Assembly (NCBI RefSeq): GCF_020639365.1 | Contig: NZ_JAINUL010000001.1 | Span: 3,299,223 to 3,363,222, forward strand | Direction of reading: 5' to 3' | DNA length: 64,000 nucleotides | Origin: Streptomyces flavotricini | GTDB lineage: Bacteria > Actinomycetota > Actinomycetes > Streptomycetales > Streptomycetaceae | In this document: positions 31,925 to 40,825 of the stretch, in pieces | How positions within the stretch are numbered: the stretch's first letter is position 1 | Layout of the letters: every line of letters starts with the position of its first letter | Notes under the pieces: generated by a model | The model's input: only the letters and a program-made list of their open reading frames with translations | Databases searched by the model: none | Told to the model about the DNA's origin: nothing | Program-made: the position numbers and the translations under genes

Positions 31925-32527
31925 GTGAGCACCGTCGACCGCCGCACTCTCGGACGAGCCGCCGCAGTGACCGTCTGCGCCGGAACCCTCCTCGCGCTGC
32001 CCGCCGCGGCCGCTCTGGCCGAGGGGGTGCCCGCCGCCTCGGCGGCGCACTCCGCGGGTGCGCCCCGGACCCTGGTCAAGAGCCTCGCCCTCGCGGACGG
32101 CGTGTCCAAGGCGAACGTCTACCGGGTCGCCGGCGGCGGCTTCCAGGCCGACATCCTGGCCGCCGACGGCGCCAAGGCGGCCACCTTGACCAGCCGCGAC
32201 GGCGTCGCCGGCTTCGGCCGCTCGGGCCCGCTCCACGCCGCCCTGCAGCCCGACGGCCGGCTGTCCTCCTGGGTCGGCGAGACGGACGGCGCGGGCGGCC
32301 GCACCGCCACGCCCGTCTCCGACGGGTACAAGACCGGGGTCCGCGACGGGAAGGTCGTCCAGGCCTCCGCCGGGCACGCCCGCACGGTCGCCGGCGGGGC
32401 CCTGGACACACTGGCCGACGGGCCGGGCGACGGCGTACTGCTGCTCGCCGCGGGCGGCGGCATCGCGGCGGTGGGCGCGGCCGGGCTGGGCTTCGCCATG
32501 CTGCGCCGCGGGCGTACGGAGGGCTGA
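31925..32527 (+). CDS. Exported membrane-anchored protein of unknown function
   Basis: A 200-residue protein with a signal peptide (RRTLGRAAAVTVCAGTLLALPAAAALA, about 5-31, with an RR pair) and a C-terminal transmembrane anchor GVLLLAAGGGIAAVGAAGLGFAMLRRGR. The outer domain (about 40-165) is Gly/Ala-rich with strand-like repeats (VYRVAGGGFQADILA, GAKAATLTSRDGVAGFG) but no family I recognise. There is no LPxTG-type sorting motif before the anchor. The start is GTG 31925. It may be a cell-wall-facing surface protein. Confidence 0.78.
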   Translation: MSTVDRRTLGRAAAVTVCAGTLLALPAAAALAEGVPAASAAHSAGAPRTLVKSLALADGVSKANVYRVAGGGFQADILAADGAKAATLTSRDGVAGFGRSGPLHAALQPDGRLSSWVGETDGAGGRTATPVSDGYKTGVRDGKVVQASAGHARTVAGGALDTLADGPGDGVLLLAAGGGIAAVGAAGLGFAMLRRGRTEG

Positions 32528-32600
32528 TCCGCGCGGACCGCAAGGGAGCCCCCGAAGCCCCCGAAACGGTCATATCTCTACATAAGGTTAAGATGCGCCG

Positions 32601-33341
32601 ATGAATGCCCGCCCCCCTGCCCGCGCCGCCCTGCTCGCCCTGCCCCTGCTCCCGCTGCTGCCCCTGCTGGCGGCCTGCGGCGACACCGGCGGGCCGGTGG
32701 GTGCCGGTCCGGCCCCGACCGCGAGCGGGCCCGTACATCTGTGGCCGGAGCGCAAAGGGGCTTCCGTACCGCCCGCCGAGCCGGGAGGCGCGCCGCCGGA
32801 GTACGTGCAGGGGCTGCCGCCCGTGACGGGCCAGAACGTGCACCAGGTCGATCCGGTGGCCCTCGTCCAGGCGGAGCTGGCCGCCCACCCGGGCACCGAC
32901 GTCGGCCCGGACGGGATGCCCCCGGAGACCGTCGCCGCGATCAAGACGTGCGGGCAGGCGGGGCAGCCGCGCGAGAAGTGCCCGGTGCTCGCCCCGTACT
33001 ACCGGGACCTGACGGGCAACGGCGTCGACGAGCTCGTCGTGGGCATCGAGATGCCGGACCGGATGATGTCCGTACGGGCGTACACGGCGGACCCGGACGG
33101 ACGCCTCAACCGGATCATGGCGACGACGCAGACCCTCGTCACCGTGGAGCTGGCCGGGCAGGACGTGATCCTGCGGATGCCGAGCGGCAATCCGGGCTAC
33201 GAGCTCGTCACCGCATGGTCGTGGGACGAGAGGCAGCGGACGATGCTGCCGACGCGCGAGCAGATCGTGCGGCTGCCGGGAACGGCGCAGAGCCCCTCCG
33301 CGTCCCCGCCGCTGAAGCCCTCCGCCGAGGGGACCCCGTGA
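32601..33341 (+). CDS. Lipoprotein, likely accessory to the adjacent kinase
   Basis: A 246-residue lipoprotein. A hydrophobic N-terminus ends in the lipobox LLAAC (Cys about 26) followed by a Gly/Pro/Ala linker. The exported domain has two Cys (KTCGQAGQPREKCPVL, about 114-129), which could form a disulfide, and a segment YYRDLTGNGVDELVVGIEM. A GTGA overlap with the kinase gene means co-translation. The arrangement recalls CseA, the lipoprotein encoded with the CseBC envelope-stress system, but no response regulator gene is present here. The AT-rich stretch 32566-32594 upstream probably holds the promoter. Confidence 0.85.
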   Translation: MNARPPARAALLALPLLPLLPLLAACGDTGGPVGAGPAPTASGPVHLWPERKGASVPPAEPGGAPPEYVQGLPPVTGQNVHQVDPVALVQAELAAHPGTDVGPDGMPPETVAAIKTCGQAGQPREKCPVLAPYYRDLTGNGVDELVVGIEMPDRMMSVRAYTADPDGRLNRIMATTQTLVTVELAGQDVILRMPSGNPGYELVTAWSWDERQRTMLPTREQIVRLPGTAQSPSASPPLKPSAEGTP

Positions 33342-34615
33342 AGCGGGTGAAGGGGCGGCTGCCCGCCTGGACGGCCACGCTGACCTGGAAGTCCGGGCTG
33401 TTCATCATCGTGATGTGCTGCTCGCTCGCGGCCGTGCTCGGCGCGCTGGTGCACGTGGAGGTGACCCGGCAGACCGTCGCGGCGGCGCGGGACAAGGCAT
33501 TGGAGAAGCTCCACGACGTCTCCCTCGAGTACGAGGCCGGCGAGGCGCTCCCGCCCGACGCGGGGATCGACCCGGCGGGGCTGCCCCCGGCACTGCGCGC
33601 CCTGGCGGTGTCCGGGCAGCGCGCGACGATGGTGGCCGAGTACGAGGGCCGGCCGACGATGTGGGCGGCGGCGCCGGCGGACGGCAAGGCCCTGGCGACG
33701 GCCGTGGACTACTCGCAGAGCGCGCGGACGATCAACGGCCTGGACAACGCGATCATCGGCTCCTCCGTCCTGGCCATCGGCGGAACGCTGCTGGTGGGCG
33801 CCTTCGCAGTGACCCGGGTGACGCGGCGGCTGCACCTGACCGCGACCGTGGCCCGGCGGATCACCCAGGGCGATCTGGACGCGCGCGTGGACGATCCGCG
33901 CACGAAGGACCCCTCCCGCCACCAGGACGAGGTGGCGACGGTGGCGGGCGCCCTCGACACGATGGCCGGAACCCTCCAGGCGAAGCTGCTGAGCGAGCAG
34001 CGGTTCACGGCGGACGTCGCACACGAGCTGCGCACGCCGCTGACGGGTCTGCAGGCGGCGTCGGAGCTGCTGCCGGAGGGGCGGGCCACGCAGCTGGTGC
34101 AGGAGCGGGTGCGGACGATGCGCGGGCTGACCGAGGACCTGCTGGAGATCTCGCGGCTGGACTCTGGGCGCGAGGTGGTGGAGACGGATCTGCACCAGCT
34201 GGGGCGCCTGGCGCGGCGGGTGGTCCGGGCCTCCGGGACGGAGACGGAGCTCGTGATCGTGCGGGACGCGCACGTGGAGACGGACCGGCGCCGGCTGGAG
34301 CGGGTGTTGGGGAACCTGGTGGCCAACGCGCACAAGCACGGGCGGGCGCCGGTGGTCCTGACGGTGGACGGCCCGGTGGTGACCGTGCGGGACCACGGCG
34401 ACGGGTTCCCGGAGTACCTGATGACGCACGGCCCGCAGCGGTTCCGGACCGGCGGCGCGGGAACGGGCAAGGGACACGGGCTGGGGCTGACCATCGCGGT
34501 GGGACAGGCGGAGGTCATCGGCGCGCGGCTGGAGTTCCGCGGCGCGGAGGGCGGCGGGGCGCTGGCCGTGCTGACGCTGCCGGAGCCCCCGCCGGGGTCT
34601 GCGCCGCGGCCCTGA
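33338..34615 (+). CDS. HAMP-containing sensor histidine kinase (no adjacent regulator)
   Basis: A 425-residue membrane kinase. Transmembrane helices at about 17-42 and 142-165 flank a small extracytoplasmic domain. HAMP follows (RRLHLTATVARRITQGDLDARV). The HisKA box is FTADVAHELRTPLTGLQAA (His about 235), and the ATPase domain has LGNLVANAHKHGR and GKGHGLGLTIAVGQ. GTG start within the lipoprotein stop. It probably senses envelope state via the lipoprotein. No response regulator is encoded next to it, so its partner is elsewhere. Its stop codon lies in the first unit of an 18-bp tandem repeat. Confidence 0.9.
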   Translation: MKRVKGRLPAWTATLTWKSGLFIIVMCCSLAAVLGALVHVEVTRQTVAAARDKALEKLHDVSLEYEAGEALPPDAGIDPAGLPPALRALAVSGQRATMVAEYEGRPTMWAAAPADGKALATAVDYSQSARTINGLDNAIIGSSVLAIGGTLLVGAFAVTRVTRRLHLTATVARRITQGDLDARVDDPRTKDPSRHQDEVATVAGALDTMAGTLQAKLLSEQRFTADVAHELRTPLTGLQAASELLPEGRATQLVQERVRTMRGLTEDLLEISRLDSGREVVETDLHQLGRLARRVVRASGTETELVIVRDAHVETDRRRLERVLGNLVANAHKHGRAPVVLTVDGPVVTVRDHGDGFPEYLMTHGPQRFRTGGAGTGKGHGLGLTIAVGQAEVIGARLEFRGAEGGGALAVLTLPEPPPGSAPRP

Positions 34616-34665
34616 CGGCCGTGGCGGCGCTGACGGCCGTGGCGGCGCTGACGGCCGTGGCGGCG
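34612..34665 (+). repeat. Three perfect copies of an 18-bp repeat
   Basis: CTGACGGCCGTGGCGGCG is repeated three times exactly. The TGA of the kinase gene is part of copy 1, and each copy carries the same in-register TGA, so the stop is effectively tripled. It lies between convergent genes. Confidence 0.97.
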
Positions 34666-34669
34666 CTGG

Positions 34670-34951
34670 TCACGCGGCCGGCGGGGCCGGCTTCGGCTTC
34701 GTCCAGGGCCAGCGGAGCCCGGGCCCCCGGCCGGACGGGGCGTACGCGTACTTCCAGCCCTTCTGGAGGTGCAGCCGCTTGGAATGGCCCGCCGGGACCC
34801 GCTCGTACACCAGGACCGTCGCGGGGCCGCCGTCGGCCGAGGGGACGGGGATCTCGTACCACTTCGGCGGATGGCCGGTCGGTCCGAGGAGGATCGGCAG
34901 GACACGGCCGTCCATCGGGCCGCCCTCGAAGGGCGTGGGTTCGCTTTTCAC
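34670..34951 (-). CDS. Small conserved-looking hypothetical protein
   Basis: A 93-residue protein starting with GTG 34951. It is strongly patterned rather than random: PILLGPTGHPPKWYEIPVPS (about 19-38), VLVYERVPAGHSKRLHLQKG (about 46-65), then WKYAYAP, with Trp, Tyr and His typical of a folded small domain. There is no membrane segment. Codon use matches real Streptomyces genes on this strand. It is convergent with the kinase and upstream of the TetR gene on the opposite side of the latter's stop. Function unknown. Confidence 0.65.
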   Translation of the reverse strand: MKSEPTPFEGGPMDGRVLPILLGPTGHPPKWYEIPVPSADGGPATVLVYERVPAGHSKRLHLQKGWKYAYAPSGRGPGLRWPWTKPKPAPPAA

Positions 34952-34961
34952 CCCACCAGTG

Positions 34962-35678
34962 TCACAGCAGGTGGGCGGCCTCGGAGACCACCGGGATCAC
35001 CCGGCGGGCCAGGACCCCGACCGGGCCGTCCGCCGATTCCATGGCCAGTGCGGCCCGCGCCGCGGCCGCGGTCTCCGGGTCGGTGGCCGCCGTCGCCGTC
35101 AGGAGGGCTATGAACTGGTCGACCAGCCAGTCGCGCAGGACCGAGACATCAGGCTGCTTGCCCTCGTCGATCCAGATCAGGGAGGCCGCCTCGACCGCGG
35201 TGATCCAGGTGCGGACCATCATCCGCAGCCGCGGGCCGGGGGCCGGGACGGCCAGGTGGTAGAGGATCTGCTGGGCCGCGGCCCGTCGGATGCCGTCGAC
35301 CGTGGCCGTCGTACGGGAGGTCTCGACGACGCTGCCGCCCTGGAGGAGGGCGGAGAAGCCGGCGTCGTGCTCGTCGACGAAGGCCAGGTAGCGGTCCAGG
35401 GCCCGGGAGAGCCGCTGGGTGAGCGGACCGGCCTGCGGTTCGTCGAAGCACTGCTGCAGGAGGTCGGCCGCCGAGCGCAGGGCGGCCTCGTACAGCTGCT
35501 GTTTGCCGCCCGGGAAGTAGCGGTAGACCAGGGGCCGCGAGACGCCCGCCGCCTCGGCGACGTCGTCGAGCGAGACCTCTTCCGGGGCCCGGTGCGCGAA
35601 CAGCGACAGGGCGGCGTCGAGGAGCTGGGCCCGCCGCTCCTCGACGCTCAGCCTGCGGTACGCGCGTACGGTCGTCAT
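34962..35678 (-). CDS. TetR-family regulator
   Basis: A 238-residue repressor-type regulator. The N-terminal helix-turn-helix covers about 13-60: RRAQLLDAALSLFAHRAPEEVSLDDVAEAAGVSRPLVYRYFPGGK (in two parts), a textbook TetR motif. The rest is the helical ligand-binding and dimer domain. It lies 29 bp behind the AurF-like oxygenase on the same strand, and both are divergent from the second diiron gene at 36807. It most likely represses the diiron locus through a site in 36659-36806. The inducing ligand is unknown but could be a fatty acid or aromatic compound. Confidence 0.92.
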   Translation of the reverse strand: MTTVRAYRRLSVEERRAQLLDAALSLFAHRAPEEVSLDDVAEAAGVSRPLVYRYFPGGKQQLYEAALRSAADLLQQCFDEPQAGPLTQRLSRALDRYLAFVDEHDAGFSALLQGGSVVETSRTTATVDGIRRAAAQQILYHLAVPAPGPRLRMMVRTWITAVEAASLIWIDEGKQPDVSVLRDWLVDQFIALLTATAATDPETAAAARAALAMESADGPVGVLARRVIPVVSEAAHLL

Positions 35679-35707
35679 GCCCGCAGGGTAGCCCCGAAAC
35701 AGCCGGT

Positions 35708-36658
35708 TCAGGCGAGGAGTCCCGAGCTCTTCCAGAGCCTGCGGCCGACCCCGCGCAGGACGCCGATGTCGTCGAGGAAGTCCGTGAGCCGCTTGGCGCC
35801 CGTCTGCATGACCTCGCGCCGGTGGCCGCTCGCCTGGACCTGGGCGAGGGCTTCGCGCCGGTCGAGGCCGACGTTCTCGTAGACCTTCGGGTTGACGAAG
35901 GCCAGCGAGAAGACGCGTGCGGCCTGGCCGCAGCTGACACGGGTCAGCTCCTGTTCCCAGCGCGGGGCCGTCAGCATCTGGCGGCGCAGCTCCTCGCGGG
36001 CGTAGCGGACGTGCCGGGCCTCCTCGATGACGTGGATGCGGGTGACGCCGCGGACGAGGGGCTGGATGCGCTCGTCCGGGAAGGTGAGGCGCTGCATCCA
36101 GTCGAGGATCTCCTCGCCGAGGAGGGTGCAGGCGAAGGAACCGGGGGTGGTGGAGACGGTCTTGAGGATGCGGGCGAGGTTGTGGTTGGTGCGGGAGACG
36201 GGGTAGGCGGGGGCGCCGGCCTTCTGGATCATGCGGGCGAACATCATGGAGTGGCGGCACTCGTCGGCTATCTCGGTGAGTGCGTACCGGACGTGGTTGC
36301 TGGTCAGGGACTTGTCGTAAATGTGCCGGACCATCAGCTGCATCAGGATGATCTCGAACCAGATGCCGAGCGAGCCGAGCGCCGCCGCCTCGTGGCGGGA
36401 GAGGTCGATGCGCTGCTCCTCCCCCATCTTCTTCCACAGCGGGGTGTCGTAGAGGGAGAGCAGCTCGGGCGGCCAGTAGTACTTGCCGTCGATGGGCGGG
36501 GCGTCCCAGTCGAGTTCCTTGTCGGGGTCGAAGGAGTGCTTGGCCGAGGATTCGAGCAGTCGCGCGGCGATCTCTTCGCGGTCCTTGAGGAGGCCGAGCG
36601 CGTCCTGCAGGGCGCCTCGATCGGTCACGGTCGTCATGGCTTCGGATACCTCGCTCAT
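35708..36658 (-). CDS. AurF-like diiron N-oxygenase family protein
   Basis: A 316-residue helical protein of the AurF/p-aminobenzoate N-oxygenase-like diiron family. Iron-ligand candidates are in LGIWFEIILMQLM, IADECRHSMMFARM (about 135-148) and VIEEARHVRYAREEL (about 211-225), giving the ExxH pairs expected. It would use O2 and a reductant to oxygenate an amine, fatty acid or aromatic substrate. ATG 36658 was chosen; a TTG six codons upstream is possible. It is likely co-transcribed with the TetR gene. The divergent partner is another diiron-carboxylate protein. Confidence 0.88.
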   Translation of the reverse strand: MSEVSEAMTTVTDRGALQDALGLLKDREEIAARLLESSAKHSFDPDKELDWDAPPIDGKYYWPPELLSLYDTPLWKKMGEEQRIDLSRHEAAALGSLGIWFEIILMQLMVRHIYDKSLTSNHVRYALTEIADECRHSMMFARMIQKAGAPAYPVSRTNHNLARILKTVSTTPGSFACTLLGEEILDWMQRLTFPDERIQPLVRGVTRIHVIEEARHVRYAREELRRQMLTAPRWEQELTRVSCGQAARVFSLAFVNPKVYENVGLDRREALAQVQASGHRREVMQTGAKRLTDFLDDIGVLRGVGRRLWKSSGLLA

Positions 36659-36686
36659 CGGGTTACCGGCGGTCAACAGTTATGAG

Positions 36687-36699
36687 ACTGCTTGTCAGT
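36687..36699. promoter_or_regulatory. ACTG-N5-CAGT palindrome between diiron genes
   Basis: ACTGCTTGTCAGT lies 29 bp upstream of the AurF-like start in the 148-bp divergent region, within the AT-richest stretch of that region. It is a reasonable TetR operator candidate by position; the half-sites are short. Confidence 0.4.
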
Positions 36700-36806
36700 A
36701 AGACCGTCAATCCCCTGCGCACGACTTGTTGACCCCGCGTCTACCAACGTGTGACGCTGCCAACCATCCAGTCCTGTACGGAAGTACACGAGCCGAGGGG
36801 GCGTCA

Positions 36807-37916
36807 GTGTCGACGCACGAGCTCTACACCAAGGACCCGGGCGCGGACGTCTGGCAGGTTCCGGCCTCCGGCGCGGCCCGTTTCAGCTGGGAATACGCCG
36901 AAGGCCGCGAGCGGCTCCTGGCCCTGTACCAGAAGGGCAAGGACAAGCAGTGGGACGGCGCCAAGCGCATCGACTGGGAGCTGGAGGTGGACCCGTACAA
37001 CCCGCTCGGCACCCCGGACGAGGCACTGACCCTCTACGGCACCCGGCACTGGTCCCGGCTCACCGAGAGGGACAAGGGCGAGCTGCGCCGGCACTACACC
37101 GCCTGGAACTTCAGCCAGTTCCTCCACGGTGAGCAGGGCGCGATGGTGTGCGCGGCGCGGATCGTGGAGTCGGTGCCGGACCTGGACGCGAAGTTCTACT
37201 CCGCGACCCAGACGATGGACGAGGCCCGGCACGCCGAGATCTTCGGACGCTTCCTGCACGAGAAGGTCGGGATGCTCTACCCGATCAACGACAACCTCCA
37301 GGCGCTGCTGGGCGACACCCTGCGCGACTCCCGCTGGGACATGCCCTACCTGGGCATGCAGGTGCTCATCGAGGGGCTGGCGCTGGCGGCCTTCGGGATG
37401 ATCCGCGACACGACCGACAAGCCCCTGCCGAAGCAGATCCTGGCGTACGTGATGCAGGACGAGGCCCGGCACGTGGCGTTCGGGCGGATGGCCCTGCGGG
37501 ACTACTACAAGCAGTTGACGGACGCCGAGCTGCGCGAGCGCGAGGAGTTCGTGATCGAGGGCTGCTACCTGATGCGGGACCGGCTGCGCGGGGTGGAGGT
37601 GCTGGAGAACTTCGGCATCTCGCGCAAGGAGGCCGAGGAGTTCACCGAGCAGTCGGAGTTCCTGCACCTGTTCCGGAAGCTGCTGTTCAGCCGGATCGTG
37701 CCGTGCGTGAAGGACATCGGGCTGTGGGGCGAGCGGCTGCAGAAGGCGTACCTTGACATGGGCGTCTTCGAGATGGGCAACTCCAACCTCGACCTGCTGA
37801 TGACCCAGGACGAGGAGATCGCGGAGGCGCTGGACCGCGAACGCTTCGCGGCGGAGGAGGCGGAGCGGGTGGCGGAGGTGGAGGCGGCGATCCAAGAGGG
37901 GCTGGACACCCCGTAG
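36807..37916 (+). CDS. Ferritin-like/R2-like diiron protein
   Basis: A 369-residue protein with two strong ExxH motifs, TMDEARHAEIFGRFL (about 131-145) and MQDEARHVAFGRMAL (about 217-231), plus a first Glu in FLHGEQGAMVCAARIVES. These are the iron ligands of ferritin-like diiron oxygenases and radical-generating R2 proteins. The C-terminus is an acidic charged helix. The start is GTG with GAGGGGG upstream. It is divergent from the AurF-like gene, and the two may act in one pathway, for example as paired oxygenases for lipids, under one TetR regulator. No ferredoxin gene adjoins. Confidence 0.87.
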   Translation: MSTHELYTKDPGADVWQVPASGAARFSWEYAEGRERLLALYQKGKDKQWDGAKRIDWELEVDPYNPLGTPDEALTLYGTRHWSRLTERDKGELRRHYTAWNFSQFLHGEQGAMVCAARIVESVPDLDAKFYSATQTMDEARHAEIFGRFLHEKVGMLYPINDNLQALLGDTLRDSRWDMPYLGMQVLIEGLALAAFGMIRDTTDKPLPKQILAYVMQDEARHVAFGRMALRDYYKQLTDAELREREEFVIEGCYLMRDRLRGVEVLENFGISRKEAEEFTEQSEFLHLFRKLLFSRIVPCVKDIGLWGERLQKAYLDMGVFEMGNSNLDLLMTQDEEIAEALDRERFAAEEAERVAEVEAAIQEGLDTP

Positions 37917-37946
37917 AGGGTGCGGATCGGGCCGGTCGGGCCCGGC

Positions 37947-39407
37947 TCAACGCGCCTCGAGCGCGGCCTCCATCACCGCCCGGGCGATCGGGGCGGCCGC
38001 GCCGTTTCCGCTGATGTCCCCGCGGTGCGCCTCGGCGTCCTCGACCACCACGGCCACGGCGACCCCCGGTCTCGGCGCGTCCTCGGCCTTCGCCCAGCCG
38101 ATGAACCACGCGTACGGGGTCCCGGCGTTGCCGACCCCGTGCTGGGCGGTGCCGGTCTTGCCGCCGACCACCGCGCCCGGGATCGCGGCGTTGCGCCCGG
38201 TGCCGTTCTCCACCACCTGCACCATCATCTCCTGCAGGCGCAGCGCCGTCGCCGGGTTCATCGCCCGGCCCAGACTGCGCTGCTGCCCGCGCCGGACCTG
38301 GTCCCCGTCGTCCTGGGTGGTCCGGTCGACGAGGTGGGGGGAGGCGAGTTCGCCGCCGTTCGCGACCGCCGCCGCCACCATGGCCATCTGGAGCGGCGTG
38401 GCGGTCGTGTTGAACTGGCCGATCGAGGAGAGCGCCAGCTGGTCCGGGCTCATGTCGGTGTCGAAGTTCGACCGCGACACCCAGGCGGGCACCCGCAGCC
38501 CGCCCTCGTTGAACCCGAACCGGCGCGCCGCGTCCACCATGGCGCGCAGCCCGACCCGTACGCCGATCTTCGCCATCACCGTGTTGCAGGACCACTGCAC
38601 CGCCTCCGCCATCGAGGCGTCCTGGCAGCCGGTGGCCGCGTTCGGCAGCAGGGTGCTGGTGCCGGGCAGCGGGTAGGGGTCGGGGGTCTGCGTGGGCGCG
38701 TCCACATCGGTGACCACCCCCGCGTCGAGGGCCGCGGCCGCCGTCACGATCTTGAAGGTGGAGCCGGGCGGGTACGTCTCGCGCAGCGCCCGGTTCAGCA
38801 TCGGCCGGGCGGGGTCGGCGTTCAGCCGGGCCCAGGCCGCCTTGACGGACCCGCCGGTGCCGGAGAGCGCCGCAGGGTCGTACGAGGGGCTGCTGACCAG
38901 CGCGAGGATCCTGCCGGTGTCGGGCTCCAGGGCGACGGCCGCACCGCGCCGGCCCGCCAGTCCGGTGTACGCGGCCCGCTGCGCAGCCGCCCGTACGGTG
39001 GTCTCGGCGTTGCCGCCGGACGGGCGGCCGCGGGCCAGCTCGTACCAGAGCGGGAAGGCCGAGAGCCCCGGGTCGGTGCCGGAGAGGATCGCGTCCTCGG
39101 CGCGCTCGAGGAGGCTGGTCCCGTACGTCTGCGAGGAGAACCCGGTGACCGGCGCGTACAGCGGACCGTTCGCGTACGTCCGCTCGTAGCGCAGCAGCTG
39201 GCCGCTGTCCCGGGATCCGGTGACGGGCCGCCCGTCGACGAGGATGTCCCCGCGGGGCTCGGCGTAGCGCTGGACGGCCGGGCGCTTGTTGGCCGGGTTC
39301 GCCCCGTACGCGGCGGCCTCCCAGACCTGCACCCTTGCCACGTTGACGAGCAGGGCCGCGAGCAGCAGCGCGCAGAACCAGGCGCACCAGCGGATGTAGC
39401 GGATCAC
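37947..39407 (-). CDS. Penicillin-binding protein 2 (class B transpeptidase)
   Basis: A 486-residue class B PBP that cross-links peptidoglycan. One N-terminal membrane helix (WCAWFCALLLAALLVNVARV, about 7-26) precedes a dimerisation domain with RGDILVDGRPV. The transpeptidase has the active-site Ser in YPPGSTFKIVTAA (STFK), the SxN triad QWSCNTVMAKIG and KTGTA in VVGGKTGTAQHGVG. It starts with GTG inside the FtsW-like gene stop, so the pair forms a SEDS-bPBP unit. Streptomyces also carry another such pair near oriC; this second set is thought to serve specialised wall synthesis such as sporulation. Confidence 0.93.
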   Translation of the reverse strand: MIRYIRWCAWFCALLLAALLVNVARVQVWEAAAYGANPANKRPAVQRYAEPRGDILVDGRPVTGSRDSGQLLRYERTYANGPLYAPVTGFSSQTYGTSLLERAEDAILSGTDPGLSAFPLWYELARGRPSGGNAETTVRAAAQRAAYTGLAGRRGAAVALEPDTGRILALVSSPSYDPAALSGTGGSVKAAWARLNADPARPMLNRALRETYPPGSTFKIVTAAAALDAGVVTDVDAPTQTPDPYPLPGTSTLLPNAATGCQDASMAEAVQWSCNTVMAKIGVRVGLRAMVDAARRFGFNEGGLRVPAWVSRSNFDTDMSPDQLALSSIGQFNTTATPLQMAMVAAAVANGGELASPHLVDRTTQDDGDQVRRGQQRSLGRAMNPATALRLQEMMVQVVENGTGRNAAIPGAVVGGKTGTAQHGVGNAGTPYAWFIGWAKAEDAPRPGVAVAVVVEDAEAHRGDISGNGAAAPIARAVMEAALEAR

Positions 39408-40786
39408 TCGCCGCCCCCTCGGCCGCCGGCTCCGTCCGGGCGGGGGCAGCGGGCGCTGTCGCCGAGCCGGACGAGCAGGGCGACGATGACCCAGTTGGTG
39501 ACGACGGAGGAACCGCCCTGGGCGAGGAAGGGCATGGCCATGCCCGTGAGCGGGATCAGCCCGGTGACTCCCCCGGCGATGACGAACACCTGGAGGGCGA
39601 CGATCGAGGCCAGCCCGGTGGCGAGGAGGCGGCCGAAGGGGTCGCGCAGCGCGAGCCCGGCGCGGAATCCGCGGTGGACGAGGAGTCCGTAGAGCAGCAG
39701 GATCGCGGTGATGCCGACGAGGCCGAGCTCCTCGCCGGCGGTGGCGAGGATGAAGTCCGACTTGGCGGCGAAGCCGATGAGGAAGGACTGGCCGTGGCCC
39801 AGCCCCGTGCCGAGGAGTCCGCCGGCGGCGAAGGCGAAGAGGGACTGGGCGAGCTGGCCGGGCCCGTCTCCCCGCTCGATGGAGGCGAAAGGATTCAGCC
39901 AGTCCTCGACCCGGCTGTGCACGTGCGTCTCGAAGGTCCCGACGGCGTACGCCCCGACGGCGGCGAGCAGCAGCCCGATCGCGATCCACCCGATCCGTCC
40001 GGTGGCGGTGAACAGCATGATCACGAACAGCCCGAAGAACAGCAGCGAGGTCCCCAGGTCCCTTTCCAGGACCAGCAGGCCGACGCTGAGCAGCCAGATC
40101 GCGAGGATCGGACCGAGGACCCGGCCGGGCAGCAGGCGGAGCTTCCAGAACAGCCGCCGCCCGGTGAGCGCGAGGGCGGTGCGGTTGGCGGCCAGATAGG
40201 CGGCGAAGAAGACCGCGAGCAGGATCTTGGCGAACTCTCCGGGCTGGAAGGAGAGCCCGGCGAACCGGATCCAGATGTGGGCGCCGTTGACGGCCGGGAA
40301 GAACACGGGGACCAGCATCAGCGCGAGCGCGGCGGCCACGGAGAGGTACGCGTACCTCTGGAGCACGCGGTGGTCGCGCAGGAGGACGACGACGAGGACG
40401 AAGAGGGCCACGCCGAGGGCGGACCAGCGCAGTTGGTCGCCGGCGGTGAGGTGGGCGGGGGTGGTCGCGTCGAGGCGCTGGATGAGGACGAGCCCGAGTC
40501 CGTTGAGCAGGACGGCGATGGGGAGCACGAGCGGATCGGCGTACGGGGCCCGGAAGCGGACGGCGAGGTGCGCGAGCAGGGCGGCACCGGCCAGCCCGGC
40601 GGCGTAGCGCCCGGCGGGCTCGGGAGTGCGGCCGGTGGTGGCGAGGCCGACGCAGAGGTGCCCGAGGACGCAGATGAGGACGGCTCCGGCGAGGAGCGTC
40701 AGCTCGACGCCTCTGCGCGTGGACGCGGAGCCGTCGGGGGGCGGGGGCGGCGCGGGCTCCGCCACCTCTGCCGTCAGAGCGGTCAT
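39404..40786 (-). CDS. SEDS-family glycosyltransferase (FtsW/RodA-like)
   Basis: A 460-residue polytopic protein with about ten to twelve transmembrane helices. SEDS marks are GAHIWIRFAGLSFQPGEFAKI (about 167-187), LERDLGTSLLFFGLF (about 236-250) and GMAMPFLAQGGSSVVTNW near the C-terminus. It polymerises lipid II glycan strands for the partner PBP2. It starts with ATG 40786 in the divergent region that holds an 8-bp palindrome (40801-40825). Confidence 0.93.
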   Translation of the reverse strand: MTALTAEVAEPAPPPPPDGSASTRRGVELTLLAGAVLICVLGHLCVGLATTGRTPEPAGRYAAGLAGAALLAHLAVRFRAPYADPLVLPIAVLLNGLGLVLIQRLDATTPAHLTAGDQLRWSALGVALFVLVVVLLRDHRVLQRYAYLSVAAALALMLVPVFFPAVNGAHIWIRFAGLSFQPGEFAKILLAVFFAAYLAANRTALALTGRRLFWKLRLLPGRVLGPILAIWLLSVGLLVLERDLGTSLLFFGLFVIMLFTATGRIGWIAIGLLLAAVGAYAVGTFETHVHSRVEDWLNPFASIERGDGPGQLAQSLFAFAAGGLLGTGLGHGQSFLIGFAAKSDFILATAGEELGLVGITAILLLYGLLVHRGFRAGLALRDPFGRLLATGLASIVALQVFVIAGGVTGLIPLTGMAMPFLAQGGSSVVTNWVIVALLVRLGDSARCPRPDGAGGRGGGE

Positions 40787-40800
40787 ATCGGAAACGTAGC

Positions 40801-40825
40801 AAGCGGACGGATGGTATGTCCGCTT
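40801..40825. promoter_or_regulatory. Perfect 8-bp palindrome upstream of ftsW-like/PBP2 pair
   Basis: AAGCGGAC-N9-GTCCGCTT lies 15 to 39 bp upstream of the FtsW-like start and 57 bp upstream of the divergent small gene. Position and symmetry suggest an operator controlling the wall-synthesis pair, the small genes or both. The cognate regulator is not evident. Confidence 0.5.
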
